Shown here: positions 1-13,200 of the stretch, piece after piece
Position numbering within the stretch: position 1 is the first letter of the stretch
How the letters are laid out: every line of letters begins with the position of its first letter
Translations under genes and position numbers: made by a program
Assembly (NCBI RefSeq): GCF_019399895.1
Contig: NC_091875.1
Span: forward strand, 5,580,001-5,644,000
Reading direction: 5' to 3'
DNA from: Cardiocondyla obscurior
Taxonomy: Eukaryota > Arthropoda > Insecta > Hymenoptera > Formicidae
Length of the DNA stretch: 64,000 nucleotides
The notes under the pieces: model-generated
Database searches by the model: none
Told to the model about the DNA's origin: nothing
The model's input: the letters and a program-made list of their open reading frames with translations, nothing else

Positions 1-17
1 GGAATTTTTTCACTCAC

Positions 18-3000
18 CTGGGTGTTAATACATTCCGAATAGGGATCGCATCCGCCGTTGTTGACCTCGCACTCGTTAACGTCCTGGCAGATCTGTTTCC
101 GCGTTCTTGCCATGTCGACACCGACGCCTTCCGTCGTTGGTCCTGTATAACCCGGTGGGCAGCGGTCGCATCTGTATCCAGGATGGAGATTAATGCACCG
201 CACCCCAAGGTAACACGGTCGAGCCAGCTCGCACTCGTTCGCATCCGTACAGACCGTACCGTTGCCCACGTATCCCAACGGACAGGAGCCGCATCTAAGT
301 CATATTTGAAATTAGCGAGAATCATTAAGTGACGCGCCATACGTGACACACGACGAAAAACACGTTCTTATACTCAAAAGATATTCTACGTAACTCGAAA
401 ATCAAGTCCCCCTGAAGCTGATTGCAAGAAAATTTTAATAAGCGTCGTTTAAAAATTAATTGCATAATTTTGAGTGATAAATTTTTCTTAAAATTCAGTT
501 TTTTGCCCAGGGAGATAGGCTTTATTTAAATTAAAATTATTTCGTAGAACCCAGACGTAGTATACTCGCGAAACGTTTACTTGAAATACGGCGGACTGTG
601 AGTAGGATAGCATTTAACTTCCGGATGACAGGGATGATGGTCGCAGGGGTCTCTTCTCTCGCATCTCTCGCCGTCGCCGTTATATCCGCTTGGACATCTG
701 CCGCATCTGGAAAATAAGATTATATATCAGGCTGCGAACTTCTTAAAAAATTTAATAGCCACAACGTTGTCGTTCTATTAAAAAATAAATTCAATTCCTT
801 ACCTGTAACCGCTGATGTCGTCGTCGTAACACCGCACCCCCTGGAAGCACGGCCGTTGGATGCAGGTGATGACGTTAATTTTGGTACAGACTCGTCCGTC
901 TCCGGTGTAACCGTGGCGACATGGGCCGCACTTAGGTCCGCTCGGTGTGTTGCGACAATCGACGCCGGGGAAGCACGGGGACTTATAATCGCACGTGGAC
1001 GGCGGTGACACTACGGAATTACCGGGATCACGGCTCGAGTACGAGTGAATTGCCAATTTTCAGGGGGTTTTCGACAGCCAGTCTCCTACGCGCGCCGTGC
1101 GAGGTCCAGCGCGGACCCAAAAAAAAATTATGTGACGGCCCAGCGTGTCGTACATGCACGTGCAATTAAATGCTTAAGAAAAAAAAAAATAGAGCCAACC
1201 TCGCGGATCCTGTGCGTTTTATGATCTCTAAAGCAAAGACGGTGTAACGAGAGATGTAACGATAGTTCAGTTGCAAAGCCGAATTTTAATTCGATTTCTG
1301 CCGATAGAATGTCGAAATAAAAGTAATGAAGAAGAGAAAGAAGAAAGAGAAAGCAAGTAAAAATGTTCCCGACTGCAACAGGATCTTTATATGAATCGCG
1401 AACTTGACACCGAAGAGTAATTAGCTCGGAAAAATTAATAACGTTTGACTTTTATGGACAGAAATATCGCGCTTTAAAAACGTCTAAGTGAAAGCTCCCG
1501 CCGACTGCCCACGTATCGAAAAAGATATGCAAATGCAAATATACGTGCTATAGATTGCGCAAGAATGTAAGAGTCACAACAAAGTTGAATTGTTTCTAAC
1601 AACAGGCATTTATTGCGTTGTAAGGTTGCTTAATACAACTGTTGCACATAAATAGATAGTCTCCGCTGACAATTGCCACGTACAGATTAAAGATTCGAGG
1701 GTGTGAAGGACGACGCGCGTGAGATAGATTAATAAGATTCATTTAACTGGCATTACGATGCGGTTTTGACTAACTTCTAAGTTAAAAGAACTGTTATTTT
1801 CGAGCACGTGTCCTTTCAATACGACGGAACGTCACTCACCGGGTGTACGACACGCCGAGCAGTTTTCAATCAAGTTACGAAGATACTGCGTGTCCATCCT
1901 CTGTAAAACGAAAGGCGATAATCGTAAATTTTTTTTTTAATTGCATTCATTCTTTAATCTAATTAAATAACGTTACACTTTCTGCTAAAAATATTTTCAT
2001 GCCACGACGTAAGTCTCATGAAAATTTTATTTTAACAACATATTTATTCAATGACCAAAAGAAAAAAATATTTTTTAAATGTTTTATACACGTTAGTCTA
2101 ATATTATCGTTAAAAGTATTAATTAGAGTTATCGAAGATGTCAATTCATATGTAACAAAAAAATTACTTCATCGCTTTAACTCACATTTTGTTCCACTTC
2201 CCTCCAGAGTCTCTTGGTAACGTTGATTAATTCGTTCAAGGTTTTCACGAGTTGATCGTCGGTCTGGCAGACTGGAAAACATCTCCCGTGAGAACAGGTT
2301 AAATTACTTAATTTTAACGTCCGCTTATCTCACCCACCTCTTTCATCCAGACTCTGAATCCCGATGTCGCCTCTCCTGGGTTTTCTCACGCCGGACGAGT
2401 CGTCCGATGTGTCCGGCAAGTCCGTTGGGCTTGAATAGTATCCGTCTTGGCCCGAACTGTCCAAGTACGGACTTCGACCGGGTCGCTTGGAACTATTGAG
2501 AGATCCATCAGTCTCGTCGGAGTCCGGCATTAGAGGATTCTTATTAGAATCAAACGAATTTAAGCCGTCCTTCGGACGCTTAGTAGGACGATTTGTCGCA
2601 GTGAGATACTGAGGCTGCGAAGAAGATTCTTTAGGGTAATTAAAATCGTCCGTGTCATCCGATCGTCCAGGTTTGTCGTCGGAATCCGGTTTATCGGGTC
2701 GTTTAATAGGTGATCCGGATAACAATGGTCTTTTAGGTCGATGACCTGTAACAGGTTGTTGATTGTCCGACGATTTAAATTTGTCCGGGTAGTCAAGATC
2801 GTCCGTCTCGTCTGATTTTCCAGACTGAGAAAATGGATCGGACAAGTCGCTCGGATCGTATTTGTCTGATTTGCTTTTGCCTGGTGAACCTAAATGATCT
2901 TTCTTCTTGGATCGATCTTTCGGACGACCGTGGTGATCCTTCTTATCTGAAGGTTTCTTTTGATCCCAAGGATATTTCGGACTACTGGAAGATTCCAAAC

Positions 3001-4778
3001 CACTGTCATCCACTGTGCTCCATCCCCCGTCATCGCTTATAATATCGCTCCCATTAGATTGATCTCTTAATTTCTTTTCGTCGTTCTCATCGCCATCGCT
3101 GGGTCCTTTATCGTCGGGACATTGCTCTTTTTTTAGTATTTCGGTGATGCTTGAGAATTTATACACTTTTATTCGACATTTTCGTTCTCTAAACTAAAAG
3201 AAAGTTTGGAAATTTTTATTAATATTATTGTAGATTAAATTAATTTTAATTTAACAATTTGAGCACTTAAATAAAGAACATTGCATTTAGTAATTTACAA
3301 AAAACGATATATATTATTGAAGTAATTGTCAGCATTTTTAATGCCGTTAAATTGTTGTCATAATGAACTAGAAGAATAATTTTTTTTTACTAATTAAATT
3401 TAAAAAAAAAAAAAAAGAAATTGTATATATATACATATTTTATAAGTCTACAAGAATCGCTGACAATAAAAAAAAGTCAAGTCATAGAATATTGCATGAC
3501 ATTGCATAAAGTCGGAATGTAATAATGCCAGTGACAGAAATAGGGCGCGAATAATTCATTAAAACGAATTCAATTCATCCGAGTAGTCAGAGATCTCTGC
3601 GTCTGAGGTTGGGTAAGCCAACCAGATGCAAGTAACAGAAACAACTAGCTTAGGTCTCGTCAACCATATTTGGAAAGGCATCGTCCCACGTTTGTGGACG
3701 TCACGTAAATAAGAAACTACCGTATGATCGCGAGCGAAGAAAGCAGCGGTGAAAAAGAAAAAAAAAATATTATATCGAGCAAAGTTAAAGGTGGGAGCAG
3801 CTAAACATTCTTTCGATATTACGTCTTTCAGAAATTATATAAGTATATTAACACGAAAGATTTAATTGCCCGATATTTTATGGGGGATAAAGACTTACTA
3901 TTTCCACGTGTGAATTCTTTGTTTCCGCTAAGTCGCGGAAAGTTGTCTTGAGCGGTATTGAGCCTTCGTAGACACAGTCGACGTACACGTCCATGCGAGA
4001 ATTAGGCTGACTCTGATGCACCAGGATAATCAGACTCTTTAGAGGCGTGTTCACCGCGAGGCTGTCCACGTTGACGTGCGATGCGCTGCGTCGACCAGAG
4101 TCGTCCAGACTTTCGAGAATGACTGCATCAAAATTATAAATAATTAGCAACGTGAACACTTTAACTTTCCAGGAAAAATTCGTTGACTCACCGCGCTTCG
4201 CTCGTCGATCGATCAGGAGCACCATTTTCGTTTTCACGTTTCGATATTTCACAGACAGCAGGGTTTCCATCGTGTTGCCGGTGTGCTTTCTTCTCGCTGA
4301 ATCTTTGATGTTGGACAACGCGATAACGAATTCATCGTCGTACCATGAGTCCTGCAGGTTCTTAGTTAAAGCTGTCGTGTATGGCATCAGAATAAAAAAA
4401 AAAAAAGAAAGAAAGAACAAAGTATAAGTAAAAATATTTCAATTAAAAAAATTAATTAATACAAAATTTATGCTTCTTTACGTTAACTTGAGAAAAGTAT
4501 TGGTCATCGATCTCACTTTACCATCAGGTTTCTTGTCGCGCCGCGCCGAGAATGGTCTTAAACCAGCGCGGCAACGTAAAGAGAATATCGAGAAATAACA
4601 TTTTATTCGTACAAGAAAGGAACGCGAAATTATTTTACCATCGAAGGCTCGAATGTTGAAACTCTCCTAAGCACTACAGTCACTTTTAATAATTAAAATC
4701 GTTACCTTGGTCGGGTATGACGCTGCCGTTGACGGCGCAGACAGCCAGCAGCCCGAGGACCAAGATCGGGACTCGCAT
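18..4778 (-). CDS. Tsp: Thrombospondin, 5' part (3' end outside window)
   Basis: Secreted, oligomeric, calcium-binding matrix glycoprotein, by family. Coding exons in gene order: 4778-4706, 4371-4192, 4122-3899, 3193-2338, 2271-2186, 1900-1840, 1010-803, 706-581, 294-18 (697 codons; all phases match). Exon 1 encodes a signal peptide starting MRVPILVLGLLAVCAVNG. Exons 2-3 and the start of exon 4 look like the N-terminal laminin-G-like TSPN domain. The rest of exon 4 (to about residue 444) is a long Asp/Ser/Lys/Pro-rich disordered linker. Exons 5-6 give a short helical oligomerisation segment ending in CSAC. Exons 7-9 encode EGF-like repeats, including the hallmark GPTTEGVGVDMARTRKQICQ followed by DVNECE. 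The last visible exon ends at a donor at base 17, so the type 3 repeats and C-terminal lectin-like domain lie to the left. The exon 7 acceptor (1012-1011) has a poor pyrimidine tract but is the only phase-compatible AG nearby. Confidence 0.93.
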
Positions 4779-4936
4779 CCTGACGAGGTCCCGGCGCACT
4801 CCGTGCGATCGTACTCGGTATCGTTCGCGGATTGCGGCGCGTGATGTTCTTGCGATCCCCCTGTCTCGGGATCACAACGCGAAAGAATCTGACAGATACG
4901 ACGGCACGCGCGAATGCAGAAGGCACGGCCGCCGAC

Positions 4937-4970
4937 TGGAGCGCGGATACTCGCTGTCCGCGACTTTATA
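4937..4970 (-). promoter_or_regulatory. Core promoter of thrombospondin: TATA box plus initiator
   Basis: On the minus strand TATAAAGT lies at 4970-4963. An initiator-like CCAGTC has its A at 4937, 33 bases downstream of the first T of the TATA box. That spacing is normal for insect core promoters. It would give a 5' leader of about 158 bases continuous with the first coding exon (ATG at 4778). The start site itself is inferred; only the motifs and spacing are seen. Confidence 0.55.
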
Positions 4971-7476
4971 CGTCGCCCACGAATACAGCCTCTACAAACG
5001 AGATTTCGTGCGTGCTACCTGCGGGCGATACGTTAGCGATGGGAGAAAATCTTGATGAATTAAAATGAATGGGGAATCGCGGCTGTTTTATCATTTTACA
5101 AAGATTGCCAGCCGTAATTACGCCTCCAAAAGCAAAACAGAACAGGGCGACGGACGGGGGAAGGGCTCTTCGCGATATAAAATCAATCTTGTAAACAGAC
5201 GACGGAAATGAAAAGATAAGAATAAAGTCGTGGAGCTTGGGAATAAAAATCTTTACGCGCGATTGTAATTTAAATTAATTAAATCGGGCGATAAAAAAAA
5301 AAAAGAAAAAAGGAAGAGAGATTAGTTTATGTATATATTCGCTAAGGTTTTATCACAAAATTATTCGTTCGCGTACATCTCGCTTTGGTGAAATTAATTA
5401 TTTTATTGCATTGCCGAGTGCGTTTCGGTGAATCAATTCTACTGGTGAAAATGGACAGCGGAGTAAGCGGTATTATTGCCGTATGATCTAGCTGAATGAT
5501 TAGTCCTGATATCATCAATACGTTACTCCGGCGTTATTGTGTGCACCCGCCCACGAGCTGTTTTTAACGATATGAAATAGTCATAGCGAAAAGGCGTGCC
5601 AGAGCCGGCGCTAATATAAATTAAACGCTTCCTTCTACGGTGACACGAGGAACTTGCCGGTGAAATCGATTAATATGCGATACACTCATTCACACATTAG
5701 CATCCGCGTAATTTTATATCTCTGCACCTATAAAACTGTCACCACATTATAATAATACTTACAAATCTATCGTATACGATATAAAATTTTACATGACGAC
5801 AGTAAATTTTCTACGCTCGTAGTTTACTTCTTTTCAACGTTTAAAATTTTTTCTTCCTTTCTTTTTTTCCTGTATATATATGTATATACAAAAATCTCGC
5901 TAATCTCGATGATTTCTGTAACGGGAGTTTAGTCCTTTCCGATGCGACGGACCTTGCAATAGGCATGGAACAATGTCGCTGGTGCTGTGCCAGTTACACG
6001 TGTGTGGGAAGTGGTCCCACCTACACATCCACACCAGTTTCAAACCGTAGACACGCTGCGGAAAGTTCAGTTTTCTTCACGATGGTATACATCGTTATGT
6101 ATCAAAATTAAAAAAAAAATAATTTACGTTTTTTATCAGTATTTAATTTCCGAGCTGATCGATTGATCGTTGCAGCATCGTAGAATTTTATAAACTCGCG
6201 AGAGATCCCATTGAATTGAAATTTTTCCGTGACAAAATGTTTTGCGTTTCGGTACGTCCTGTTGCTTTTTTTTTTTCTTTTTTTTCCGTTTACGTGCCGC
6301 TGCAAACACGCGGAAGGAAAGAAGCTGCACCCATTATTTCGTTTCCATTGTTAACTACATTTTAGCCGTGTCGGATGCTGACCGAGATTTCGCGCGGCTG
6401 CAGCGTGCCACACGGTCCATTTTCCATCCTAATTGACCGATATTACGAATAACGATGTTCTGGTTGGTACATGCAACAGACTCGTTACGTACACCAGACT
6501 CGCGGAATCATGCGTATTCAATTGAACTCAGATTGGCGAATGCTACAGAAATACCTCCGTTCCGGGAAAGATTTACGATGACTCTTACTCACCGTAGATC
6601 AAAATGCATCATTGCGTCACATTGCACAACTTATTACGGTGCCCGATCGCGCGGTACCTAATAATTTGTACATTACGCGCGTCGCATAAGTTAGAATTAT
6701 CTTATCTTTTTATTTACAGAGAAAATGTACAGGTACAATAAATTTATTACGCGAGCTTATCCTAAAAAGGTGTTTAAGTAATGAAAAAGAGTGTTGACGC
6801 GAAACGCAAATTCGTGTGCGTTTGTTCGATATACTTTTCTTCCTTATAAAAATATATGGAGCATAAGCGGTGTATAAATAGTTTACGTAATTCCCTCGCA
6901 CAACCTTGTGTCGCGAAAGTAGATGTATATACATATAGTATATTAAAAAAAAAAAAGAAAAAAAAAAAGAAAGAAGAAAAAAAGAAAGAACACATATTCA
7001 ACGAAGCACGTTCGCGGTTACATTTACAACGCTTGCTTATGTCGTAACAAATACGTATAAAATACCTTAGACTACGGAATCTTCTTAGTTTCTAGAGATT
7101 CTTATTTAGCTTCGAAATAAATATATCTAGAGATGAACGAGCGCGCAGTTTGCCCAGGAAAATCTCCGCTCTTTTTCATCTTCATCGCGTCAATTTCGTC
7201 AGAGGATCCTTCATTGCCGAACGCGACTTGATCAATCACAGGCGCTTTCATCTCGCTTATACGTTATCGTTATACGCCTGGCGGAGTAAGAGGGCTATTT
7301 TTTTTAAATAACGCAGGTCTACGTTTTCGATTGGCGACCGCGAGTGGATGCGACCCTTCAGTTCGTCTTGGCGCTGGCTACCGATTACGAAACGTGGTTT
7401 ACAATCTCGGTCTTTCACGGGCCAACCTCGTCGGTTTAAACGCATCTGTTCGATCCGGCGAACGTCGCGTTCACTG
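4971..7476. other. Intergenic, between thrombospondin promoter and GPCR 3' end
   Basis: No convincing exon was seen on either strand. It holds simple sequence only: a short TATA/TGTA run near 5873-5890, a poly-T run near 6268-6287 and a long A/G purine tract at about 6945-6990. The 3' UTR of the minus-strand GPCR should occupy the right end, but I could not fix its poly(A) site. Confidence 0.6.
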
Positions 7477-10249
7477 TCAATCGAGAAGTTTCACTGATAG
7501 AGACAGCGGCGTGACTCGAGTCTCGATGGTGGCTGTACGCATCGGCGTCTAGAACGAAAACAGAGGTTTGAAACGTGAAACTATCCCTAAATCTCTAATT
7601 GATATCTCGAAAGCTCGGGGAATTTTTTTTTTTTTTTTTTTTTTTTTACCCCGAAAATAAAGTGCCAGCTTCAAACCCTCAGAGCACTGCACCTTCGAGC
7701 TGCGATCGTTTACGCTTTCTTTATTCCTTTACGAAAGCAACCAATGTGTGATCACTGTTATATTAGTCGCGCGTGGGAACATACAAATGTAAAACGCCGT
7801 GGGAGGATTTCACTTATCAATCAGCAGGTCGAAATAATAAATTACCGTTACGATCATGCGATGAACGTCTGTTATATGAGGTTGGAGGGTTAAAAAGAAC
7901 CGGCAGGGCTATTACGAAAACGGTGAAAATGGAATCTCTGGCGTACGCGACGACCGGAAGTTCCACGGTTGTATTGATGGGCCTTAGAAGAAGATGTGAC
8001 TGAAGCTTTGCCTAGAAATACAGGCTACTGTTAGCTTGAACACGTTAGTAAGGAAAGAATGAACACATCGTGGAAAATTAGTTTTCAGTTTAGACAGTTC
8101 ACGTAACAGACAAAAGACATAATTTATGGAAACTTACTTTTTTTTTTTTTTTTTTTTTTTAATGGAAATAAAAAATAAATATTAATTTATAAATACGAAT
8201 CTGGTCACGCCTTCATAAAATATTAATATATCTGTTGCAATTGCATGCGCAAACATGGAACACGTTCACGACAGAGCGAGGATAATCGAAGTAATGTAAC
8301 GATTACACGAATTCGTTGTGAGAATTGAATTCTATTTCACGCTCTACCTGACAATGGATTTTATTATATACACCGGCTGCAATCGTTACACGTGTAGCGA
8401 GTAACGAAATCTTTTATGCAAAATTATTGATTAGACAGATCGTGATTTCATATGAAACATTAACCAGGTTGATGATGCTAGAAGCACGATTGAAAAGTTT
8501 ATTCGTTCGAATTAGACACTTACTTTGTTTCGCTGGCGTATGTTGAAGATACCGTAGATGATGGGATTCATGCTAGAGTTTGTGCACGCGAAGAAGAAAA
8601 GAGCTCTCTGAATGCGTGGGTCGACTTTGAGGGCCGATGATCGATCGATCCAGTACCTGTTTGGACACCGACGATCACAGAATTAAATAATAATTTTCTC
8701 AAGTAGCACCGCTTTTTTTTATGCGGCCAAATTTGTACGTTTGTGGCCGTGAACGTCGGTCAAAGTCGCGTGTATCATTTTTTTTTTTTTTATCTTGTCC
8801 GCAATCGGTCCGGCGATATTGACTTTTGAAATACTACTCTTTAGTCGCAATTTATTTTTAATTGACGGAAAAAAATAGCCCGCGGAAATTAAAAATAATC
8901 GCGTACTCACCAAACGCTCATCACGTAGTAAGGAGTCCAGCAGATAAGGAAAACGGCGATAATGGTTATCGTCATTTTTAAAGTGCGTACTCGCGCCCGA
9001 CTCAAGAAACCGCTCGAGGACCGCCGTATTCTGTCTGCAAAGAATGGCCGTGTTTAACATACCGCGCTCGCTCATTCATTATTTCAATTTCACCAGGCGC
9101 GATTACAAAACGCGTCATTAAATTTGTATTTAATATTTTTTTCAACCAACTCAAAATTAAATTACACGTCGTACCTTCGCTCCTCTCCATGGACCTACGG
9201 CAAATCTCCATAAAAATACTGGTATAAGTGTAGATTATTACGATCAGGGGAAACCAATACATCACCACCATGCCGAACAAACTGTACGAAACTTCGTGCA
9301 CGTACGATGGAAAAATATTGAACGTAATGCATTGGGTGTAACAGGTGAAATTCGGATGCGTCTCTAAGTGGAATACCAACATCTGCAAAAAAGCAAACGC
9401 TGTTTAATGCAGTTCGGTCGAGCGGAACATCTTCCGTTCTTTATAAAAAAAATTGTACAAAAATTACCTGCGGAAAAGAACAAAGTACAGAGCCAACCCA
9501 CGCGAGCATCAGCAGTATCTTCCCTTTCCTGTGAACGTCTAATATCTGGAGGGGTCGCATCACAGCGTAATATCTAGAAGAGGCAGCTACATGAACGCCT
9601 AGTTATGTGCGATCGTCTCAATTACCGCAAATTGCGTTAACGTAACATTGCGAAAAATATTAACAATTAACCGGCGAACGGAAATCGCGAAGACGATATT
9701 TTTTACTAACCTGTCTATGCTTATGCAGACTATTACAAAGGACGAAAGGTACAGGCCGAACATCCTGAAGAAGGCCATTATGCGACACATCGCGTCCCCC
9801 GCTTCCCAAGACACCGTGCTCGCCCACCCGATTTCGAACGGCATCATCAGGAACGTCACCTAATTGTGACACGTCACGTATCAGTCTCCAAGTTTAAGCT
9901 AATTGCGATCAAAGCCTCGCCAGGCGTTACTTCGTCGCGAAAGTTAATTTGTTTCCCGAGCCGTTGTACTTACAAAGAGGTCAGCGATCGACAAGTGCAT
10001 CACGAGGTTCTGTATCCGGGACTTGGACTTGCGCTTCTTTATTATAGTCAGCACGGAAATATTTCCGATCGCCGATATCACCATTAGGATGCTGTAAGTG
10101 ATTATCGTCACTAAGTGGGCGTCATTGAAGCGCAACTCGATCGGTAGCTCTTCGTAAGCCGAGTCATTGCACTTGAGGCTCTCCTCGTCTTCGGCCTCGC
10201 CTAACTGCATTATGTTTCCCATGTCATCGAAGAGCAAACTGTCAATCAT
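7477..10249 (-). CDS. AKH/ACP-type neuropeptide receptor (class A GPCR)
   Basis: Seven-transmembrane receptor of the GnRH/adipokinetic hormone receptor family, at the plasma membrane; in insects AKH receptors drive fat-body lipid and sugar mobilisation. Exons: 10249-9974, 9859-9711, 9573-9468, 9382-9175, 9034-8911, 8656-8524, 7548-7477 (355 aa, phases match). Seen: an extracellular N-terminus rich in Asp/Glu; GNISVL in TM1; HLSIADLFVTF in TM2; DRY at 141-143; extracellular-loop cysteines (FTCYTQC); CWTPYY at 278-283; NPIIY at 318-322. The ATG is the first codon after a TTTCAG acceptor, so an untranslated upstream exon is expected but was not located. The last exon (24 codons with stop) follows a strong acceptor (TTTTCGTTCTAG) about 1 kb from exon 6 and is the least certain part. 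AKH receptor and ACP receptor cannot be told apart by eye; the TM2-TM5 text resembles insect AKH receptors. A corazonin receptor is less likely. Confidence 0.86.
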
Positions 10250-13200
10250 CTGAAACTGTCACGTATGATTTCATTGAATGTCTTTTACACCGCTTATCTT
10301 CTCGTTTTTAATCGCTGAATCACTTCGAAGAGTACCTTTTTTTCTTTCTTTTAATTTTTCTTCTGGAGTTTATAACATAATAGTAACAAAGAAAACGTTG
10401 GAGAATAGAGAGATAAGACTTTGAACGTGAACCCGAGAGATGCTCACACTTTTAGCTCGGTTCGGAAAATAATAGATCAAACTGCATCCGGAGGGAATCT
10501 GTTTCAGCAAAATACGCAATAATTCGATCAGAGGCGAACATCGAGACGAATGTTTGGCAGATCGTGTTTATTTGTGTTTAGCGATTTAGCCTTTAAACTC
10601 GGCAGACAAAAGTCTATTACGTCCAAAGGGTTGCGTTGCATATGTGACTCAATCTGAAGCGCGAATAATTAAACGTGGAGAAAAAAAACAAATTAAAAAA
10701 AGAAAAAAAAAAGAATCTTTTAACAATTTTTATTATTATTAAAATAAATAAAAATTCATACTTTTAATCTGCTGGCGTGATTTAATTTTTCAAACGTAAT
10801 TTAATTTCATTGTAAAAAAATCTTTTAATCCTAGAGTTGTATTTTTCTTCAGTTTAGCTGTCCGTAAATAAATTCAAGTATCAAAGGATACTTAATAATA
10901 TCTAACAAAAAGAAAAAAAAAATTAAACGGAGTTATTTTATTTGATATACGATGCGTTTATTTATATCTTACGCGATTAATCGCGGGGATGGAGTCGCTT
11001 TCGCTGCGAAGCTTCGTGCCGAATGACCGTTTCGATTTACATTGCAAATTAGTCGAGCAGAGCGCGGAAAACAATATATTTTACGACAATCGTCGATCGC
11101 GGCTTATTCGTAATCGCTTCACCCCTGCGCGCTATTGACAACGAGCCCTCATCGAGCGGGGTGTGTTGTAATACTGATTCGTTTTACTTCTCGCTGACAT
11201 ACCGAAGCTTCAGCGCAGGTCCGAGCGTGTCGTAGGTGTTGATGCTCGAATTAGTTCGCTACCTTTTGCAACTGTTTACGAATTGTTGCGTTTTCTGAGA
11301 ACCGACTGAGATCACCCCTCGACCGGTTTATTATATTAAGCCGAGAGATTAGAGAAAGCGTACTCCTATCTCTCGCGATTCCACACTTCTGCACGGATCT
11401 CGATATTAAAGAGCTTCAATATGGATTACGTTCCAAAGTACCAAATCCGCCTTACATCATACGCTAAACATGCGCAGAAACACGGAACTAAACTTCGGCC
11501 CCGAGGCGCAAAGTGCATCGGAGGAACACGTTAAGATATCATTAACGAGTTGTTTTTCTGCAATTAATTTTATAAACTTTGTTTTAATCATGGCGTACGC
11601 GGTTCTTTCTTTCTTTATTTTTTCTTTTTCCTTTTTTTTTCGGGGTTTAAGCGATATAATCGCGCTTGTTTGGGTGGAGAACCGATGCATCAATATTATG
11701 CCGCGGAATGAATGCTGGAGAGGAGCCGGGGATCGAGGACGATGTGAAGCGTAATATCACCCAGACGAGGTCAGCGAGCTTCGAAATTACAGACGCAGAT
11801 AAATTGTTGCTCGATTTTCAGTATACTTTCTGGAGAACAATCGCATTCAGCGTATTTTCGAACAGCGTTCGATACTTGCGACGCAAAATGCGAACCCGTA
11901 TAGTACGAAGCGACGAGAAATTTCAAATTAACGTCGGGGAGAAAACATGTTTCCCCGACGGATGCCGATAATTGTCGCGGTCCCTTATCTAGATTCTCGT
12001 TATTCTTACAATATGCCGCAAGCCGAAATGAGGTTGGTATGGCGCCTAACTGATCTGCCACGATTTTCGTATCAATAATCGCGATTGTTTACGCAATTTA
12101 TTTTGCGAAAAAGAAGAAAAAGACCGTCAGATGTTTTCGTTCAAGAAACACGCTTGATTAGATTAGAAACTAGGAGCTTTGTTTATGCGAGATTAGGTAC
12201 CGCCGATCGGAGAAAGTGCGCTTCAATTTACAATTGCAGGAATTGTGCCGAATAACTTGGCCGCGTACGCGGTAAAATATTTATTAATCTCTAAAGGATT
12301 TTATATGACGCGAAACGTCGGACGCAGGATGTGGTCCCATCGAATGGAGCTGATATAACTCAATTAAGAATCCACCCTCGTATGAGCTCGCGTAATTGGC
12401 GTATCGATATAATGTAATTCGTCGGGCAATGAAACCTGATTAATGCTCCGCGTATTTAGGACTTATTGCGCAAAAGCCATTGAATCGGTGAAAAATTAAG
12501 ACTCAATTTCTCGTAAAAACGTGAACGTATAGAAGTGAGTTAAGGGCACGACTCACCGTCTGCGAAATTGGGAAAGGTTGTTTCTAACGTGCCCTGTGAG
12601 AATTTGCCGTTATTTCTTTGGTAAACGGTGAATAACTGCGACGTGATAAAACGTCGCCGACGACGTCCGTAACGATTCATTCCTAACAAGAACGATGATA
12701 GATAACAACGGCTACGACGTGGCGAAGATATACGATTTGTGATCGCGCAGCTTTCCCCTCGCTTTTCCTTTGAATTATTTCTAACTTGTATTACTGGTAT
12801 TTCCAATAATTATTAAAAAAAAAAAAGTTTAACTCTTAATCGACGAAAACAGGTTGCGAGAAAATCGAAGATTCTATTATTTGAATATTATTTTAACGAA
12901 AAGTAAAAGGAAACAAGTACACTTAACGAACAAAAGTACTTACATGAACGTCTTTTCACTTGATACAATTTTAACTTCGTCTTGACGTCCGTTAATCCTC
13001 GATGTAATTTTTAATATGTACCAGCGACGAAAGTGTGATTGATAATTCGCCGGAACAAGTAACTTAGCTCAACCTTCCATAAACGTCGATGTCGAATAAC
13101 TTGGAATCGTGTTTTTACTAAAATACCGATATTGGATTATTGTAATTTAATCGTGAGAGGTAAAATTCCACCACAGTAATCTCGTTTTTGCGAATAATCT

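Noticed and set aside
7257..7445. Alternative GPCR tail frame on the minus strand
   Set aside because: The exon at 7548-7477 has a far better acceptor, correct phase and a prompt stop; this frame lies after that stop.
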